A stretch of DNA of 64,000 bases from DALYJJ01 sp031969915 (GCA_031969915.1 DALYJJ010000019.1:1-64000); one strand, 5' to 3'. Positions 47,517 through 57,988 are shown, counted from the first letter of the stretch. The notes: generated by a model from the letters alone, not told the origin. Translations and numbers: made by a program.

Positions 47517-48482
47517 TTGACTCGTCGACAATTCTCCACCGTTCTGGCTGTTTTCCCCTCTTCAGCCAGCGCCCAAATTGCCCAAATTGCGGCGCTTCCG
47601 ATTGCCAGGTCAATCTCGATTCCGGTGGGCAAAGACAGCTTTGTCCAACATGCGCATACGGCCGGCTCGGATGTCTATCTCTTAGTTCACAATAAGCGAA
47701 CTCGCGCAAACTCCATCTGGCACTTTGATGCCAAACGTGCACTGTCGTCTTTCGTCGCTGACCTGCCTTTGGACCGATGGTACTCGGCCTTCGAAGCCGG
47801 CGATTCCGGAAGGTTTGTTCTATTGTCCCAGTCGAGATACGGCCCACCGTCAAAGATCGAGATAACCGGCTCCGGCAAACTGCTTCGCGATCAGCCGGCG
47901 CCGGCGATGGGTGTTAACGTCTCTTGGGTTGGTCTACACCGAGGCCGTGTTCTCTTCGTTGATGACCAGGCCGGCCAAACCTCGTTATTCATGCTGACCG
48001 AGACAGGTGCTGCGCGCATTGCGCCCCTCGGCCCCGGAAGGAGGATCACCTCGTATTTTCGCACCGGACCCGACGAATTACTTCTGATCGACCAGCATGA
48101 CGCCTATATGGCGAGCGTAGATCTTGCGGGAAAGAGGCTTGCGCAAACGACGATCAATTCGGAGGAGATCATCGAGGCCAGAAGGTTCTTCGCTTCGCGG
48201 GACAAGGCGCACGGCTCGAGCGCTTTCCTGGTGGGAGCGCACGGAAGGACGCCCCGGGGAAACCTGCTTTGCCTGGTGAATCCAGTAGTTCGGTCGGAGG
48301 GCGCCCGGCTCATCGCCGTTGATGTTTCCGGAACAGTGTTGCGACATATTCGACTGGAGCTGCTGCCCGCAGAGGAGAGACCCGGCCTACCCAAGCAGGT
48401 TGTTTTCGACGGGTCCGATATCTCGCTCATCTACGCCAATGGCATGGTAGATCGGTACAAAGCGGAGGTGATGAATGAGTAA
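47517..48482 (+). CDS. Tat-exported hypothetical protein (propeller-like)
   Basis: A 321-residue exported protein I do not recognise. The leader LTRRQFSTVLAVFPSSASAQ has the twin-arginine motif. The mature part alternates short strands with DG/GSD turns (IEITGSGKLLRDQP, DLAGKRLAQTTIN, FDGSDISLIYANG), suggesting a beta-propeller. The TTG at 47517 follows GGGAGG by five bases and is chosen over ATG 47502 and ATG 47490. Codon usage is less GC-rich than neighbours, hinting at recent acquisition. Confidence 0.55.
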   Translation: MTRRQFSTVLAVFPSSASAQIAQIAALPIARSISIPVGKDSFVQHAHTAGSDVYLLVHNKRTRANSIWHFDAKRALSSFVADLPLDRWYSAFEAGDSGRFVLLSQSRYGPPSKIEITGSGKLLRDQPAPAMGVNVSWVGLHRGRVLFVDDQAGQTSLFMLTETGAARIAPLGPGRRITSYFRTGPDELLLIDQHDAYMASVDLAGKRLAQTTINSEEIIEARRFFASRDKAHGSSAFLVGAHGRTPRGNLLCLVNPVVRSEGARLIAVDVSGTVLRHIRLELLPAEERPGLPKQVVFDGSDISLIYANGMVDRYKAEVMNE

Positions 48483-48541
48483 GGGCAAGGTCGCAGGAGA
48501 CACGTGGTTGCCCCCGCCATCGCGGGAGCCTCCTCATGAAC

Positions 48542-49456
<915 letters not shown>

Positions 49457-49462
49457 AGGGTC

Positions 49463-49468
49463 ATTGTA
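49463..49468 (-). promoter_or_regulatory. -10 element (TACAAT) for galU
   Basis: On the minus strand TACAAT is exactly six bases from the galU ATG, as in the genes at 222 and 6677. This predicts a leaderless transcript. Confidence 0.55.
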
Positions 49469-49521
49469 GGATGTCTCAATCGTTGCGAACCGGTCAAGGT
49501 TTCCGGTACAAAGGACAAAGT

Positions 49522-50007
49522 ATGGCCGGGGATCCACGCGTCGCATTGGCGATCGAACTCTTTCAGAAGGCGTACCAGTTGCAGATGCAGGGCGAATTGG
49601 ATCTCGCCGTGGATCTGTACCGGCGCTCGATTGAGGTGCATCCCACCGCGGAGGCCTACACGTTCCTCGGCTGGACGTACCGGTTTCAAGGCAAGATCGA
49701 CGAGGCGATTCAGGAGTGCAAGAAGGCGATCGACGTGGATCCGTCTTTTGGGAATCCGTACAACGATATCGGCGCGTACCTGATTGAGAAGGGCAAGCAC
49801 GACGACGCGATTCCCTGGCTGGAGAAGGCGGCGAAAAGCGGCCGCTATGAGTCGTATCACTTCCCCTGGTACAACCTGGGCCGTGCCTACCTCGCCAAGG
49901 AAATGTATCGGAAAGCGAAAGAATGTTTTGAGCACGCGCTCGATATCGAACCGGAGTACGAATTGGCGCGGAACGCCCTGGCGCGCGTGCGAAAACTCAT
50001 TCAGTAG
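49522..50007 (+). CDS. TPR protein
   Basis: A 161-residue protein with about four tetratricopeptide repeats (YQLQMQGELDLAVDLYRRSI, YRFQGKIDEAIQECKKAI, LIEKGKHDDAIPWLEKAA, YLAKEMYRKAKECFEHALDI). No signal peptide. It is probably a protein-interaction adaptor. ATG 49522 has AAGGAC upstream at 49511; an ATG at 49471 would add 17 residues. Confidence 0.8.
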   Translation: MAGDPRVALAIELFQKAYQLQMQGELDLAVDLYRRSIEVHPTAEAYTFLGWTYRFQGKIDEAIQECKKAIDVDPSFGNPYNDIGAYLIEKGKHDDAIPWLEKAAKSGRYESYHFPWYNLGRAYLAKEMYRKAKECFEHALDIEPEYELARNALARVRKLIQ

Positions 50008-50042
50008 CGGAACGGCCGCCGCGGTCCACGCGTCAAAAGGAT

Positions 50043-50537
50043 ATGCCCCACCGGTTATTTAGCTTGTTGGCGGCACTCACGGCATTCGCGGTCCACGGCT
50101 TCGCACAGTACTCGCACGGTTATGTCTACGCCGCCCCCGGCGGCGCGACCTCCGCGTTTAGTGGTTTCGGCAGCACGAACACCAGCGCCACGCTCCACTT
50201 GGGTGGCGGCGGGGAATGGGTCTCCCGCTGGGGTCTGGGTGCGGGCGCCGAGGTCGGCTACCTCGGAGCCCGCTCCTTCGGCAGCGGCTTTGGGACGTTC
50301 TCGCCGAGCGCCTCTTATCACTTCCTCAAGCGCGGAAAGTGGGACCCGTTCGCCGCCGGGGGCTACACCCTGGGCTTCCGGAACGGGACCATCAACATGT
50401 TTCACTTCGGAGGCGGTACGAACTACTGGTTCAGCAACCGGGTTGGCCTCAAGCTGGAGTTCCGCGATCACGTCTACTCGCCAGGGCGGGCCGCGGTGCA
50501 CTTCTGGGGATTTCGCTTCGGCGCGACGTTCCGGTAG
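50043..50537 (+). CDS. Small outer-membrane beta-barrel protein
   Basis: A 164-residue exported protein with signal peptide RLFSLLAALTAFAVHGFAQ. It then has alternating Gly/aromatic strands (ATLHLGGGGEWVSRWGLGAG, GGYTLGFRNG, TNYWFSNRVGLKLEFRDHV), ending in GFRFGATFR. The pattern and size fit an eight-stranded OmpX/OmpA-like barrel, close to the DUF family of PorT-like barrels. It has no plug or OmpA domain. Confidence 0.75.
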   Translation: MPHRLFSLLAALTAFAVHGFAQYSHGYVYAAPGGATSAFSGFGSTNTSATLHLGGGGEWVSRWGLGAGAEVGYLGARSFGSGFGTFSPSASYHFLKRGKWDPFAAGGYTLGFRNGTINMFHFGGGTNYWFSNRVGLKLEFRDHVYSPGRAAVHFWGFRFGATFR

Positions 50538-50547
50538 CGACCGCGGC

Positions 50548-52863
50548 TTACGGGTACTTGCGCGTGTCCGACTTGGTGTCGTGTTTGTTGATCTTGGTGA
50601 CGGTGACCGAGTCCTTCGTCACCACGAAGAGTTGCGCGCCGCGCACGAACTCGTATTGGCCTTCGGGCAAGTCGGCCACCATGAGTTGGGGAACCAGGTA
50701 ATAGCACGGTTCGAAGTTGGGCCGGGCGCGATACAAGTCCACCTGGCGGGCCTGCACGCCCACCGTATCGAGCCCGTAGATGTTCTCGTCGCCCACGGTC
50801 CAGGTGCCGCTGGTGATGCTCTTGTGGCAAGGCGAACGGGTGCAGCAGGTGTTGATACCGCCGCCCGGGTCGAGTTCGGTCACCACGAGGCCTTTGTAAT
50901 TGACGTTCGCGGGGAGCAGCTTCTGGTTGAAGTCGAGCATCGTCGCGTCGTCGTCTTTGCGAAAGCCGGCCGGAAGGAAAGTCTCGCCGGTGGGCATGCC
51001 GTGGTATCCCGGTGACGCGGCGAACAGAGCGGCCCAGGTCCTGGCATCGGCCACGCCGCGCGCCGCCCCTGCCTCCAGGAGTTGGCGGCCCGTCTGAAAG
51101 CTGACCAGCGCGGTTTCCGTGGCGCCGTCGAATACGCCCGTGACGGGCAGCTTCGCATCCACCAGGATCCCGAGCTTCGCCTGCAACTCGGGCACGGGCC
51201 AGCCGGCGTCGCCCTTCCGGACGGAATCGCGCTTGCGGGCCCCCGGCTCCGTGTTGTCCGGCCGCAGCGGTTCCGGTGGCGGCGCGCAGTAGAGCGGGTT
51301 CGACGCGCCCGGACCGCCCTCGGCGCGCAGTTCCCAGATCAACCACGACGCTATGGACGCCGCATTGCCTGTGCGGAACTCGACTGGAGCGCCCGGCACT
51401 TCGCCCAATGGAACGCCCGTGATCTGATTGTGGAGGCCCTGGAGAATCGCGTGCGCCCAGCCGAAGAACGGGAACCGGGAGACGGACGCGTCCCATTTCC
51501 AGCACACATGCAGGACCCCGTCCGCGTACCGCGCCGGCCCGCCCTCGCAATCGGTATCCGTATCGCACCGCACGCGGAGGCTCCCGCCGAAGATAGCGTC
51601 GGCGGCCTCAAACAACGCGCGGTAGCGGGCCGCCAGGGCCTGGTTCACCTTGCAACCCGAGCCGTCGTTCGAGACGATGCCGAAGGTGGCCAAACGCTCG
51701 GCCCGCGCCTGGATGAGATCCGGACTGGAGAAAACCCGCAGCGCCTCGTAGTTGGCCAACTCCGCTTCGGCAAGGGCCGCGGCCAAAACGGTCTGATGTG
51801 CGCCGCACTCTTCGAAGCGGTCTGGATGCCGCGCCTCGCCGGTGGGCAACTCCCGCGTTTCCCCCGAAATGGTTTCGCGCATCTCAGTGATGAAGTAGGA
51901 GTACGAGTCGGCATTCCGCAACGCCAGATCGGTGGTGAGTCGCGAGTACGCGCGCTGACTTGCATAAACCCAGTCCTTGATCTCCGGATCGGCGGCGTGG
52001 GAAACCTCATGAATGAAGGTTTCCACCTGCCCCATGGTTCCCTTTGCCAGGAAGCTCGGGCAGAAGGTCATGGTGGGGGAACCGAGGCTGTCGCGCTGCA
52101 CGTAGGCATCGGCGATCGCGCAGAAACCGTCGTCCGGGGCGGCGCATCGCATGTTGCCTCCGCGGATGGAGGCCGCCGTCGAGGAGATGGCGCCGACGCG
52201 CTCGCGGATGCGGGGGAGGTGCTTGGGAACGTCCGCCGCCGCCAGCGCGAAATGGCGCGAGAGCCCGCGCAGGGCGATGCGCTGGTCCGATGTGGGATCG
52301 GCCGCGGTGAAGCTGGACAGGGTATCGAGGCGCTCCTTCGCCTTGTCGATCACCTCCCCCGCCTGCGACGGAAGGCCCGGGTCCAATGAGCAGGCCGCGG
52401 CCTCCGCCTGGCGGTAGAGGGCCCCCGGCCGGGCTGCGGTGCGAACTGGGAGGGGACCTGCCGATAGAGCGGCAAGGCGCTCCGCCTCGCGCTCCGCGGG
52501 GTCGTCGTCCGAAGCGATCTCGCGGGGGGCTTCGAAGGCAGGGCCGGTGTGCTGGGCGACGTGGGCGAGTTCATGGGCCAACAGCCGGCGGCCCTCCTCG
52601 CGGTGCGGCTGATACCGGCCGCCGCCGAACACGATGTGCTCTCCGGCGGTGAAGGCCGCGGCCCTCACCGAATCCGCGGCAAGGGCGGCGTCGGGGCCGG
52701 AGTGAATGCGCACGCGACTGAAATCGTGTGCGAAGCGGTTTGAGAAATGCCTTTCCGTCGCGGCGTCCAACCGGTGACCGCTGGACGAGAGAACCTTATT
52801 CGCGGCCGGCGACGGCCTGTGCGGAGCGGGTCCCAGAGTTCTGACCGCTGCGGGGTAGGGCAA
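50548..52863 (-). CDS. DUF4157 protein with two HExxH sites and PG-binding domain
   Basis: A 771-residue multidomain protein. Residues 30-105 are a DUF4157 domain (FSRVRIHSGPDAA, FTAGEHIVFGGGRY) with metalloprotease motif HELAH at 97-101. Residues about 190-330 hold a second zinc-site region, HEVSH at 285-289, followed by Asp297 and NADSY, as in M35/lysine-endopeptidase-type aspzincins. Residues about 549-613 match a PG_binding_1 domain (ELQAKLGILVDAKLPVTG). A Cys-containing C-terminal domain follows. DUF4157 proteins are often effectors linked to extracellular contractile injection systems. No injection-system genes are in the window. The start is TTG with no strong ribosome site, so the exact start is uncertain. 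Confidence 0.75.
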   Translation of the reverse strand: MPYPAAVRTLGPAPHRPSPAANKVLSSSGHRLDAATERHFSNRFAHDFSRVRIHSGPDAALAADSVRAAAFTAGEHIVFGGGRYQPHREEGRRLLAHELAHVAQHTGPAFEAPREIASDDDPAEREAERLAALSAGPLPVRTAARPGALYRQAEAAACSLDPGLPSQAGEVIDKAKERLDTLSSFTAADPTSDQRIALRGLSRHFALAAADVPKHLPRIRERVGAISSTAASIRGGNMRCAAPDDGFCAIADAYVQRDSLGSPTMTFCPSFLAKGTMGQVETFIHEVSHAADPEIKDWVYASQRAYSRLTTDLALRNADSYSYFITEMRETISGETRELPTGEARHPDRFEECGAHQTVLAAALAEAELANYEALRVFSSPDLIQARAERLATFGIVSNDGSGCKVNQALAARYRALFEAADAIFGGSLRVRCDTDTDCEGGPARYADGVLHVCWKWDASVSRFPFFGWAHAILQGLHNQITGVPLGEVPGAPVEFRTGNAASIASWLIWELRAEGGPGASNPLYCAPPPEPLRPDNTEPGARKRDSVRKGDAGWPVPELQAKLGILVDAKLPVTGVFDGATETALVSFQTGRQLLEAGAARGVADARTWAALFAASPGYHGMPTGETFLPAGFRKDDDATMLDFNQKLLPANVNYKGLVVTELDPGGGINTCCTRSPCHKSITSGTWTVGDENIYGLDTVGVQARQVDLYRARPNFEPCYYLVPQLMVADLPEGQYEFVRGAQLFVVTKDSVTVTKINKHDTKSDTRKYP

Positions 52864-52895
52864 TAGCGATCAGGATAGCAGCTACGCCGCGCGCG

Positions 52896-53807
52896 TTAGC
52901 CGAGGATGGCCGGAGCGAGGCTGGGACGCGCGGCGAGAGCGGTCTTCAGCACCGCGGCGGCTTGGTCGCGCTCCTCGCCCACCAGCGGCAGGCGGGGCGG
53001 GCGCAGCCGCTCGACTCCGCGTCCTACTTCCTGCTGCGCGAACTTGATCAAGTGGACGAACTTCGGAACGGTGTCCATGCGTAACAGCGGCAGAAACCAG
53101 CGATAGAGATCGAACGCCTCCTGAACGCGCCCCGCGCGCGCCAGTTCGAACAGTTCCACGGATTCCCTCGGGAACGCGTTCACAAGGCCCGCGATCCAGC
53201 CCACGGCGCCCGCCGCGACGCCCTCCACGATCAGGTCGTCCACGCCCACCAGGATCTCGAGCCGCCCCTCCGCGAGGGCGCGCAAGTCCGTGACGCGCCG
53301 GACGTCGGCGGCGGATTCCTTGATCGCGTGCAAGGTCGGGTTGGCGTCCAATAGCTCCACCACCTGCTGCGGAACGAAGTCGGTGGTATACGCGATCGGA
53401 TTGTTGTAGAGCATGCACGGCAGCGGCGTGGCGTGGCACAAGGCGCTCACGTGAGCCTTGGTTTCGCGCCAGTCGCCGATGTACACGTACGGGGGCAGCA
53501 CCATCAGGCCATGCGCGCCTTCGCCGTGGCCGGTCCGCGCGATCTCCTCCGCCTCCTTCGTAGTCAGTGCGGAGACGCCCAGGATCACATGCAGCCCGGG
53601 GACGGTGAGCGCGGCGGCAATCAGTTTCCCCTTTTCCGCGAGCGTCAGACTGCCGCCTTCACCGAGCGATCCGCCGATGACCACGCCGGTGCATCCGCTT
53701 TCCGCCATCCAGCGGCAATGGGAGGCGAAGGCTTCGTAGTCGATACTGTAGTCCTCGCGAAAGGGCGTCGTGATCGCGGGAATGACTCCGCGCCAAAGCG
53801 ATTTCAT
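52896..53807 (-). CDS. DapA-family aldolase/dehydratase
   Basis: A 303-residue class I aldolase of the dihydrodipicolinate synthase / N-acetylneuraminate lyase family. It has GVIPAITTPF at the start, GSLGEGGSLTL (carboxylate loop), the catalytic Tyr in MLYNNP and the Schiff-base Lys in HAIKESAADV. Its neighbours are glycoside hydrolases, so a role in sugar-acid catabolism (for example 2-keto-3-deoxy sugar acids) is likelier than lysine synthesis. The start has AGGAG upstream, overlapping the stop of the GH31 gene. Confidence 0.85.
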   Translation of the reverse strand: MKSLWRGVIPAITTPFREDYSIDYEAFASHCRWMAESGCTGVVIGGSLGEGGSLTLAEKGKLIAAALTVPGLHVILGVSALTTKEAEEIARTGHGEGAHGLMVLPPYVYIGDWRETKAHVSALCHATPLPCMLYNNPIAYTTDFVPQQVVELLDANPTLHAIKESAADVRRVTDLRALAEGRLEILVGVDDLIVEGVAAGAVGWIAGLVNAFPRESVELFELARAGRVQEAFDLYRWFLPLLRMDTVPKFVHLIKFAQQEVGRGVERLRPPRLPLVGEERDQAAAVLKTALAARPSLAPAILG

Positions 53808-53815
53808 GCCATCTC

Positions 53816-56002
53816 CTAAAATGCCACCGGCAGGGAACGGCCCGTGAACGTGACGGTCTTCTTCGGGCCGCCGGCCAGTTCGACGTTGAACTTCCGAGCC
53901 GGCCCCGGCTTCGAGCCGCGGCCCGCACGGATGGTCAGCACCCGCGTCCGATCGTTCCATACCATCTCAAACTTCTGAAACACACCGCGCTCGTGCGCGA
54001 ACGTGAGTCCGTCGTCCTCGTACAGCGAGGCGGCTCCGTCGGCGCCCGGAAAGACGCGCAACGTCAACGGTTCCGAAGACGCCTCGCCGGTGTGCTGCTT
54101 CACCGCGCTCATGGGAACCACCGCTCCCGCGCGCACATAGACCGGCATGGTCTCGAGGTCCACCGGACGGTCAACGGCCCGCCCGCCCTCAGTCTTCTCA
54201 CCGTTCCAGAAATCGTACCAAGAGCCGCGGGGCAGGTACAGCGAGCGGCGCGTCGCATCCTTCTCCACCACGGGCGCCACCAGCATGTCGCGGCCCCACA
54301 GAAAGACGTCGTCGCGCCGGGCGCCCTCCTCATCGTCCGGGTAATGCAGCCACAGCGGACGGATCATCGGGATGCCCGTCTCATGGGTCTCACGCGCCAT
54401 GGTGTAGATGTAGGGCATCAGGCGGTAGCGGGCTTCCATATACCGCCGGCAAATGGGCTCCACGCGCGGATTCTTCATCATCTCCGCGGTCACCGGAGTC
54501 CGTCCGGCGCGGCTGTTCTCCATCTCGTCGGGCCCCAGCACGCCCAGGTTCCACGCGAACGGCGTGTGCGAATACCAGGTGCGGCCGTGGGAGCGGAACA
54601 ACGGAGTAAAGGCCATGAACTGGAACCAGCGGACGTAATACTCGGCCGTGTATTCCGGCGTCGGATAGAAGCCGCCGATATCGGTGCCCCAATGCGGCAC
54701 GCCGCTCATCGCTGTGTTGAGCGCGATGGGAAGGTGGTTCCGCAGCGTCTCCCAGGTGGAATCCACGTCTCCCGACCACAGCCACCCGCCCATCCGCTGC
54801 ATGCCCGCGTACCCGGTGCGGTGCAGTGCGTAGGGGCGCTGGTCCGGATGGTCGGTCTGCGGACCTTCATAGTACATCTGGATCCGCGCCAGCCGACCTT
54901 CCACCGTGAGATTCTCCGCGGCGTCCGGCCACCATCCGTCGATCCCCATCTTGGAGACGGGCCGGTGCCGCTCCCAGTACTTCCGCGCTTCGTTCTCGTC
55001 GCCCGTGGAAGATTCGTCGCGCACCGATCCGAACAAACGCCGGGGCGGGTACGTGGAGTGCATCACCACACGGAAGTTCAGGGCCTTGAGCTGCGCCAAC
55101 TGCTTCACCGGGTCGTTGAATACCTTGGGGTTGAAATCGAAGCTGTCGTGCCCCTGGTTCCAACCGGAAGGGCACCAGCCCGTGCCCAGATAGATCAGGA
55201 CATCGGTCGGGAGTTTCTTCTCCCGGAGCGACTTGGCGACCCAGAGCACTTCGTCGAAATCGCGCAGCGTGCGGTGCGACTGTTGGTAACCGAACGTCCA
55301 CAACGGCGGCAGCGAGGGCTGCCCGGTGATGCCCGCGTACTCGCGGAAAATCCGCGGGCCGTCGCCGGCCAACACGAAGAAATCGAGCGGGCCGGGGCCG
55401 TCGCCCGGCGTGAACCTGGCCATCGGCTCGCGCAGGTCGATGGTTCCGATGGGAAGGTGAAAGAACAGCGCCCATCCCTCTGTGCTCACCAGCAGCGGAA
55501 TCGGCAGGCGGCCGCCCAGCTTGGCCAGGTTGTACGCTCCGTGATCGTTGCGCGGCGTGTAGAGATGTCCCCGCCGGTCGAACTGGGGCCCACCTTGTCC
55601 CAGCCCATAGACCGGCTTCTCCCCACGCCGGAACGCAACCGCCCCATCCGGAGCAAAGTCGAATCGCAAGGTTTTCTGCCCCGGCGGAGTGAGTTCGAGG
55701 AACTCGCCGTCGGAAACCACGCTCCAGGCGCCGGCCTTGCCCGACTGCCGGATGGCCTTCGACCGCAAACGGAACGCTGCCGCGGGCCAGGACCGCGGCC
55801 CGAGCACGGGCTCATTGCGGACCGCGACCGGCGCCCCCGCCGAATCCAGAGCGTGCACGGTCACTCGCACGGCGGCATCGCTCAGCGGCGTCACCCGCAG
55901 TTCGGCGGGACGCTCCCCGACCGTCAAGGCGGGGATCTTCGAAGGCCCGTACTGCGCGACGAGCACCATCGGCGTCAGCATCAGCAACACACGTAGTTTC
56001 AT
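53816..56002 (-). CDS. GH31 alpha-glycosidase, secreted
   Basis: A 728-residue exported glycoside hydrolase family 31 enzyme. Signal peptide MKLRVLLMLTPMVLVAQ is followed by an N-terminal beta-sandwich and a (beta/alpha)8 barrel. The nucleophile region is GIDGWWPDAAENL and the acid/base region is WSGDVDSTWETL. The barrel also has WTFGYQQSHRTLRD and the C-terminal sandwich. The family includes alpha-glucosidases and alpha-xylosidases; the specificity is not set by sequence here. It shares a transcript with the aldolase gene and is divergent from GH127. Confidence 0.93.
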   Translation of the reverse strand: MKLRVLLMLTPMVLVAQYGPSKIPALTVGERPAELRVTPLSDAAVRVTVHALDSAGAPVAVRNEPVLGPRSWPAAAFRLRSKAIRQSGKAGAWSVVSDGEFLELTPPGQKTLRFDFAPDGAVAFRRGEKPVYGLGQGGPQFDRRGHLYTPRNDHGAYNLAKLGGRLPIPLLVSTEGWALFFHLPIGTIDLREPMARFTPGDGPGPLDFFVLAGDGPRIFREYAGITGQPSLPPLWTFGYQQSHRTLRDFDEVLWVAKSLREKKLPTDVLIYLGTGWCPSGWNQGHDSFDFNPKVFNDPVKQLAQLKALNFRVVMHSTYPPRRLFGSVRDESSTGDENEARKYWERHRPVSKMGIDGWWPDAAENLTVEGRLARIQMYYEGPQTDHPDQRPYALHRTGYAGMQRMGGWLWSGDVDSTWETLRNHLPIALNTAMSGVPHWGTDIGGFYPTPEYTAEYYVRWFQFMAFTPLFRSHGRTWYSHTPFAWNLGVLGPDEMENSRAGRTPVTAEMMKNPRVEPICRRYMEARYRLMPYIYTMARETHETGIPMIRPLWLHYPDDEEGARRDDVFLWGRDMLVAPVVEKDATRRSLYLPRGSWYDFWNGEKTEGGRAVDRPVDLETMPVYVRAGAVVPMSAVKQHTGEASSEPLTLRVFPGADGAASLYEDDGLTFAHERGVFQKFEMVWNDRTRVLTIRAGRGSKPGPARKFNVELAGGPKKTVTFTGRSLPVAF

Positions 56003-56102
56003 CCCTGCGCCTCCGCGGCCAACTCGATCACCCGGACTCGACGGCCGGCCCGCAATCGGGCCAAAGACGTCTTGTAACGCACAAACCAGGGGGTTGTCAA
56101 TC

Positions 56103-56108
56103 TATAAT
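56103..56108 (+). promoter_or_regulatory. -10 element (TATAAT) before GH127 gene
   Basis: A perfect TATAAT lies 35 bases upstream of the ATG at 56144, in the divergent gap between the GH31 and GH127 genes. No strong -35 is seen at 16-18 bases. Confidence 0.5.
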
Positions 56109-56143
56109 CTCAAGTTCGTGCGGTTTCAGCTAAGATCGTAACC

Positions 56144-57988
56144 ATGCGAGTCTGCCTGCTGGTTGTCCTGGCCGCGCATCTGGCCGCCGCGGCATCGCCC
56201 ATCGCGCCGCTCCCGCGCGGTGCAGTGGAGTTATTGCCGGGACCGTTACGCGCGCGTTTCCAGGCGAACCGCGACTATCTGCTGAGCCTTCCGGATCACC
56301 GGCTGTTGTTCGCTTACTACAAGGAAGCGGTCATCAAAATCCCCACCGGCGTGCAGCCGCTGGGCGGTTGGGAAGCGCCGCAGATCGATTTGCGCGGCCA
56401 CTTCCTGGGCCACTTTCTTTCGGCGGGCGCGCGTATTTATGCGGCGACGGGCGACCCGGAGATGAAGGCGAAGTGCGACCGGATTGTCGCCGAGTTGGCC
56501 CGCTGCCAGCGGGCGAACGGGAACGGGTATGTGGGCTCGGTGCCGGAGAAGGTGCTGGGCGTCTTGGAGAGCGGCCGCCACAGTGACGTGTGGGCTCCCT
56601 ACTACACGCTGCACAAGACGCTGATGGGCTTGTACGAGATGTGGCGGCTGGCGGGCAGCGAGCAGGCGTTGCACGTGATCGAAGGCATGGCCGGTTACAT
56701 CGAGAAGCGGCTGGCGGCGCTTCCCGAGCCGGTGATGCGAAAGTCGCTCGAGGTGGAGCATGGCGGGATGGCGGAGTTGTTCTGGGATCTTCATTCGGCC
56801 ACGGGCCAGGAGCGCTACCGCCCGCTGGCCCGGAAGTTCGAGCACGCCGCGATTCTGGAGCCGCTGGCGCGTGGTGAGGATGCGCTCAGCGGGTTGCATG
56901 CAAACACTCAGATCCCGAAGATTCACGGCGCGTTTCGTGCGTATGAGATCACGGGCGAGCCACGGTATCGCGCCATCGCCGAGAACTTCTTCCGGATGGT
57001 CGCCGAACGCCGCTCCTATGCGACCGGCGGCAACAGCGCCCGGGAGTTCTGGGGCGACGCCGGCAAACTGCACGATACGCTGGGCGAGAGCAACCAGGAG
57101 ACCTGCACCAGCTACAACATGATGGTGCTGGCGCGGATGCTGTTCACCGCCACCGGCGACGTTCGTTACGCCGACTTCCATGAGCGCAACCTCTACAACG
57201 GGATTCTCAGCGCCCACAACCCCGAGGATTCGCAATTCTGTTATTTCACGCCCATGAAGACCGGTCTGAGTAAAACCTTCGGGCGGCCGCTCGACAGCTT
57301 CTGGTGCTGCTACGGCACGGGCGTGCAGGCGCTGGCCGAGCTTCCCGCGGCGATCTACTTCGAAGATGCGCGCGGCTTGTATGTCAATCTCTTCGTTCCC
57401 TCGCGGGCGGCCTGGAAGAACGGTGACGTGTCGCTCACGCAGGAGACCGGGTTCCCGGAGGAGTCGTCGACCCGTCTCAGTTTGCGGCTGAAGCGCCCCC
57501 TTCGCTTTGCGCTTCGGATGCGCGTTCCGTTCTGGGCGCGGGAGGGTGCGAAGGTGACGGTCAACGGAGCGCCGTTCAACGCGGAGGCCGCGGCCGGTTC
57601 GTATCTCACGCTGGAACGGGAATGGAAGGACGGGGATCGTGTGGAGGCGCGGCTCCCGATGTCGTTGTGGACCGAGCCGTTGCCCGGCGCGCCGGAGAAG
57701 GTGTCCGTGCTCTATGGCCCGCTGGTTCTCGCCGGGCTGGCATTTTCCGAGACGGTGCTCAAGGGCGACCCCAAGGCGCCGGCCACATGGCTGGCGGAAG
57801 CGCCCGTGGCGGAACGCGTCCCCGGCCCCCGCGTACCGAAACAAACCAACTGGCTGCCCGAGTACATCGACTGGCCGCGCCCTCCCCTGCCGACGTGGCG
57901 GACGAAGTCGGGCCCGCCGATGCAGTTCGTGCCGCTCTACCTGGTGCAGACGCAGCCGTATGGGCTGTACTTCGAAGTGCGGCCGTAG
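56144..57988 (+). CDS. GH127 beta-L-arabinofuranosidase-like (DUF1680), secreted
   Basis: A 614-residue exported enzyme with signal peptide MRVCLLVVLAAHLAAAAS. It has an alpha-toroid glycoside hydrolase fold (DUF1680). The family's zinc-cysteine site is visible: EVEHGGMAE, ESNQETCTSYNM, and the paired Cys388-Cys389 in FWCCYGTG, one of which is the catalytic nucleophile in studied GH127 enzymes. GH127 enzymes remove L-arabinofuranose from plant cell-wall glycoproteins and arabinans. With GH31 and the aldolase it forms a plant-polysaccharide cluster. Ends just before tRNA-Pro. Confidence 0.92.
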   Translation: MRVCLLVVLAAHLAAAASPIAPLPRGAVELLPGPLRARFQANRDYLLSLPDHRLLFAYYKEAVIKIPTGVQPLGGWEAPQIDLRGHFLGHFLSAGARIYAATGDPEMKAKCDRIVAELARCQRANGNGYVGSVPEKVLGVLESGRHSDVWAPYYTLHKTLMGLYEMWRLAGSEQALHVIEGMAGYIEKRLAALPEPVMRKSLEVEHGGMAELFWDLHSATGQERYRPLARKFEHAAILEPLARGEDALSGLHANTQIPKIHGAFRAYEITGEPRYRAIAENFFRMVAERRSYATGGNSAREFWGDAGKLHDTLGESNQETCTSYNMMVLARMLFTATGDVRYADFHERNLYNGILSAHNPEDSQFCYFTPMKTGLSKTFGRPLDSFWCCYGTGVQALAELPAAIYFEDARGLYVNLFVPSRAAWKNGDVSLTQETGFPEESSTRLSLRLKRPLRFALRMRVPFWAREGAKVTVNGAPFNAEAAAGSYLTLEREWKDGDRVEARLPMSLWTEPLPGAPEKVSVLYGPLVLAGLAFSETVLKGDPKAPATWLAEAPVAERVPGPRVPKQTNWLPEYIDWPRPPLPTWRTKSGPPMQFVPLYLVQTQPYGLYFEVRP

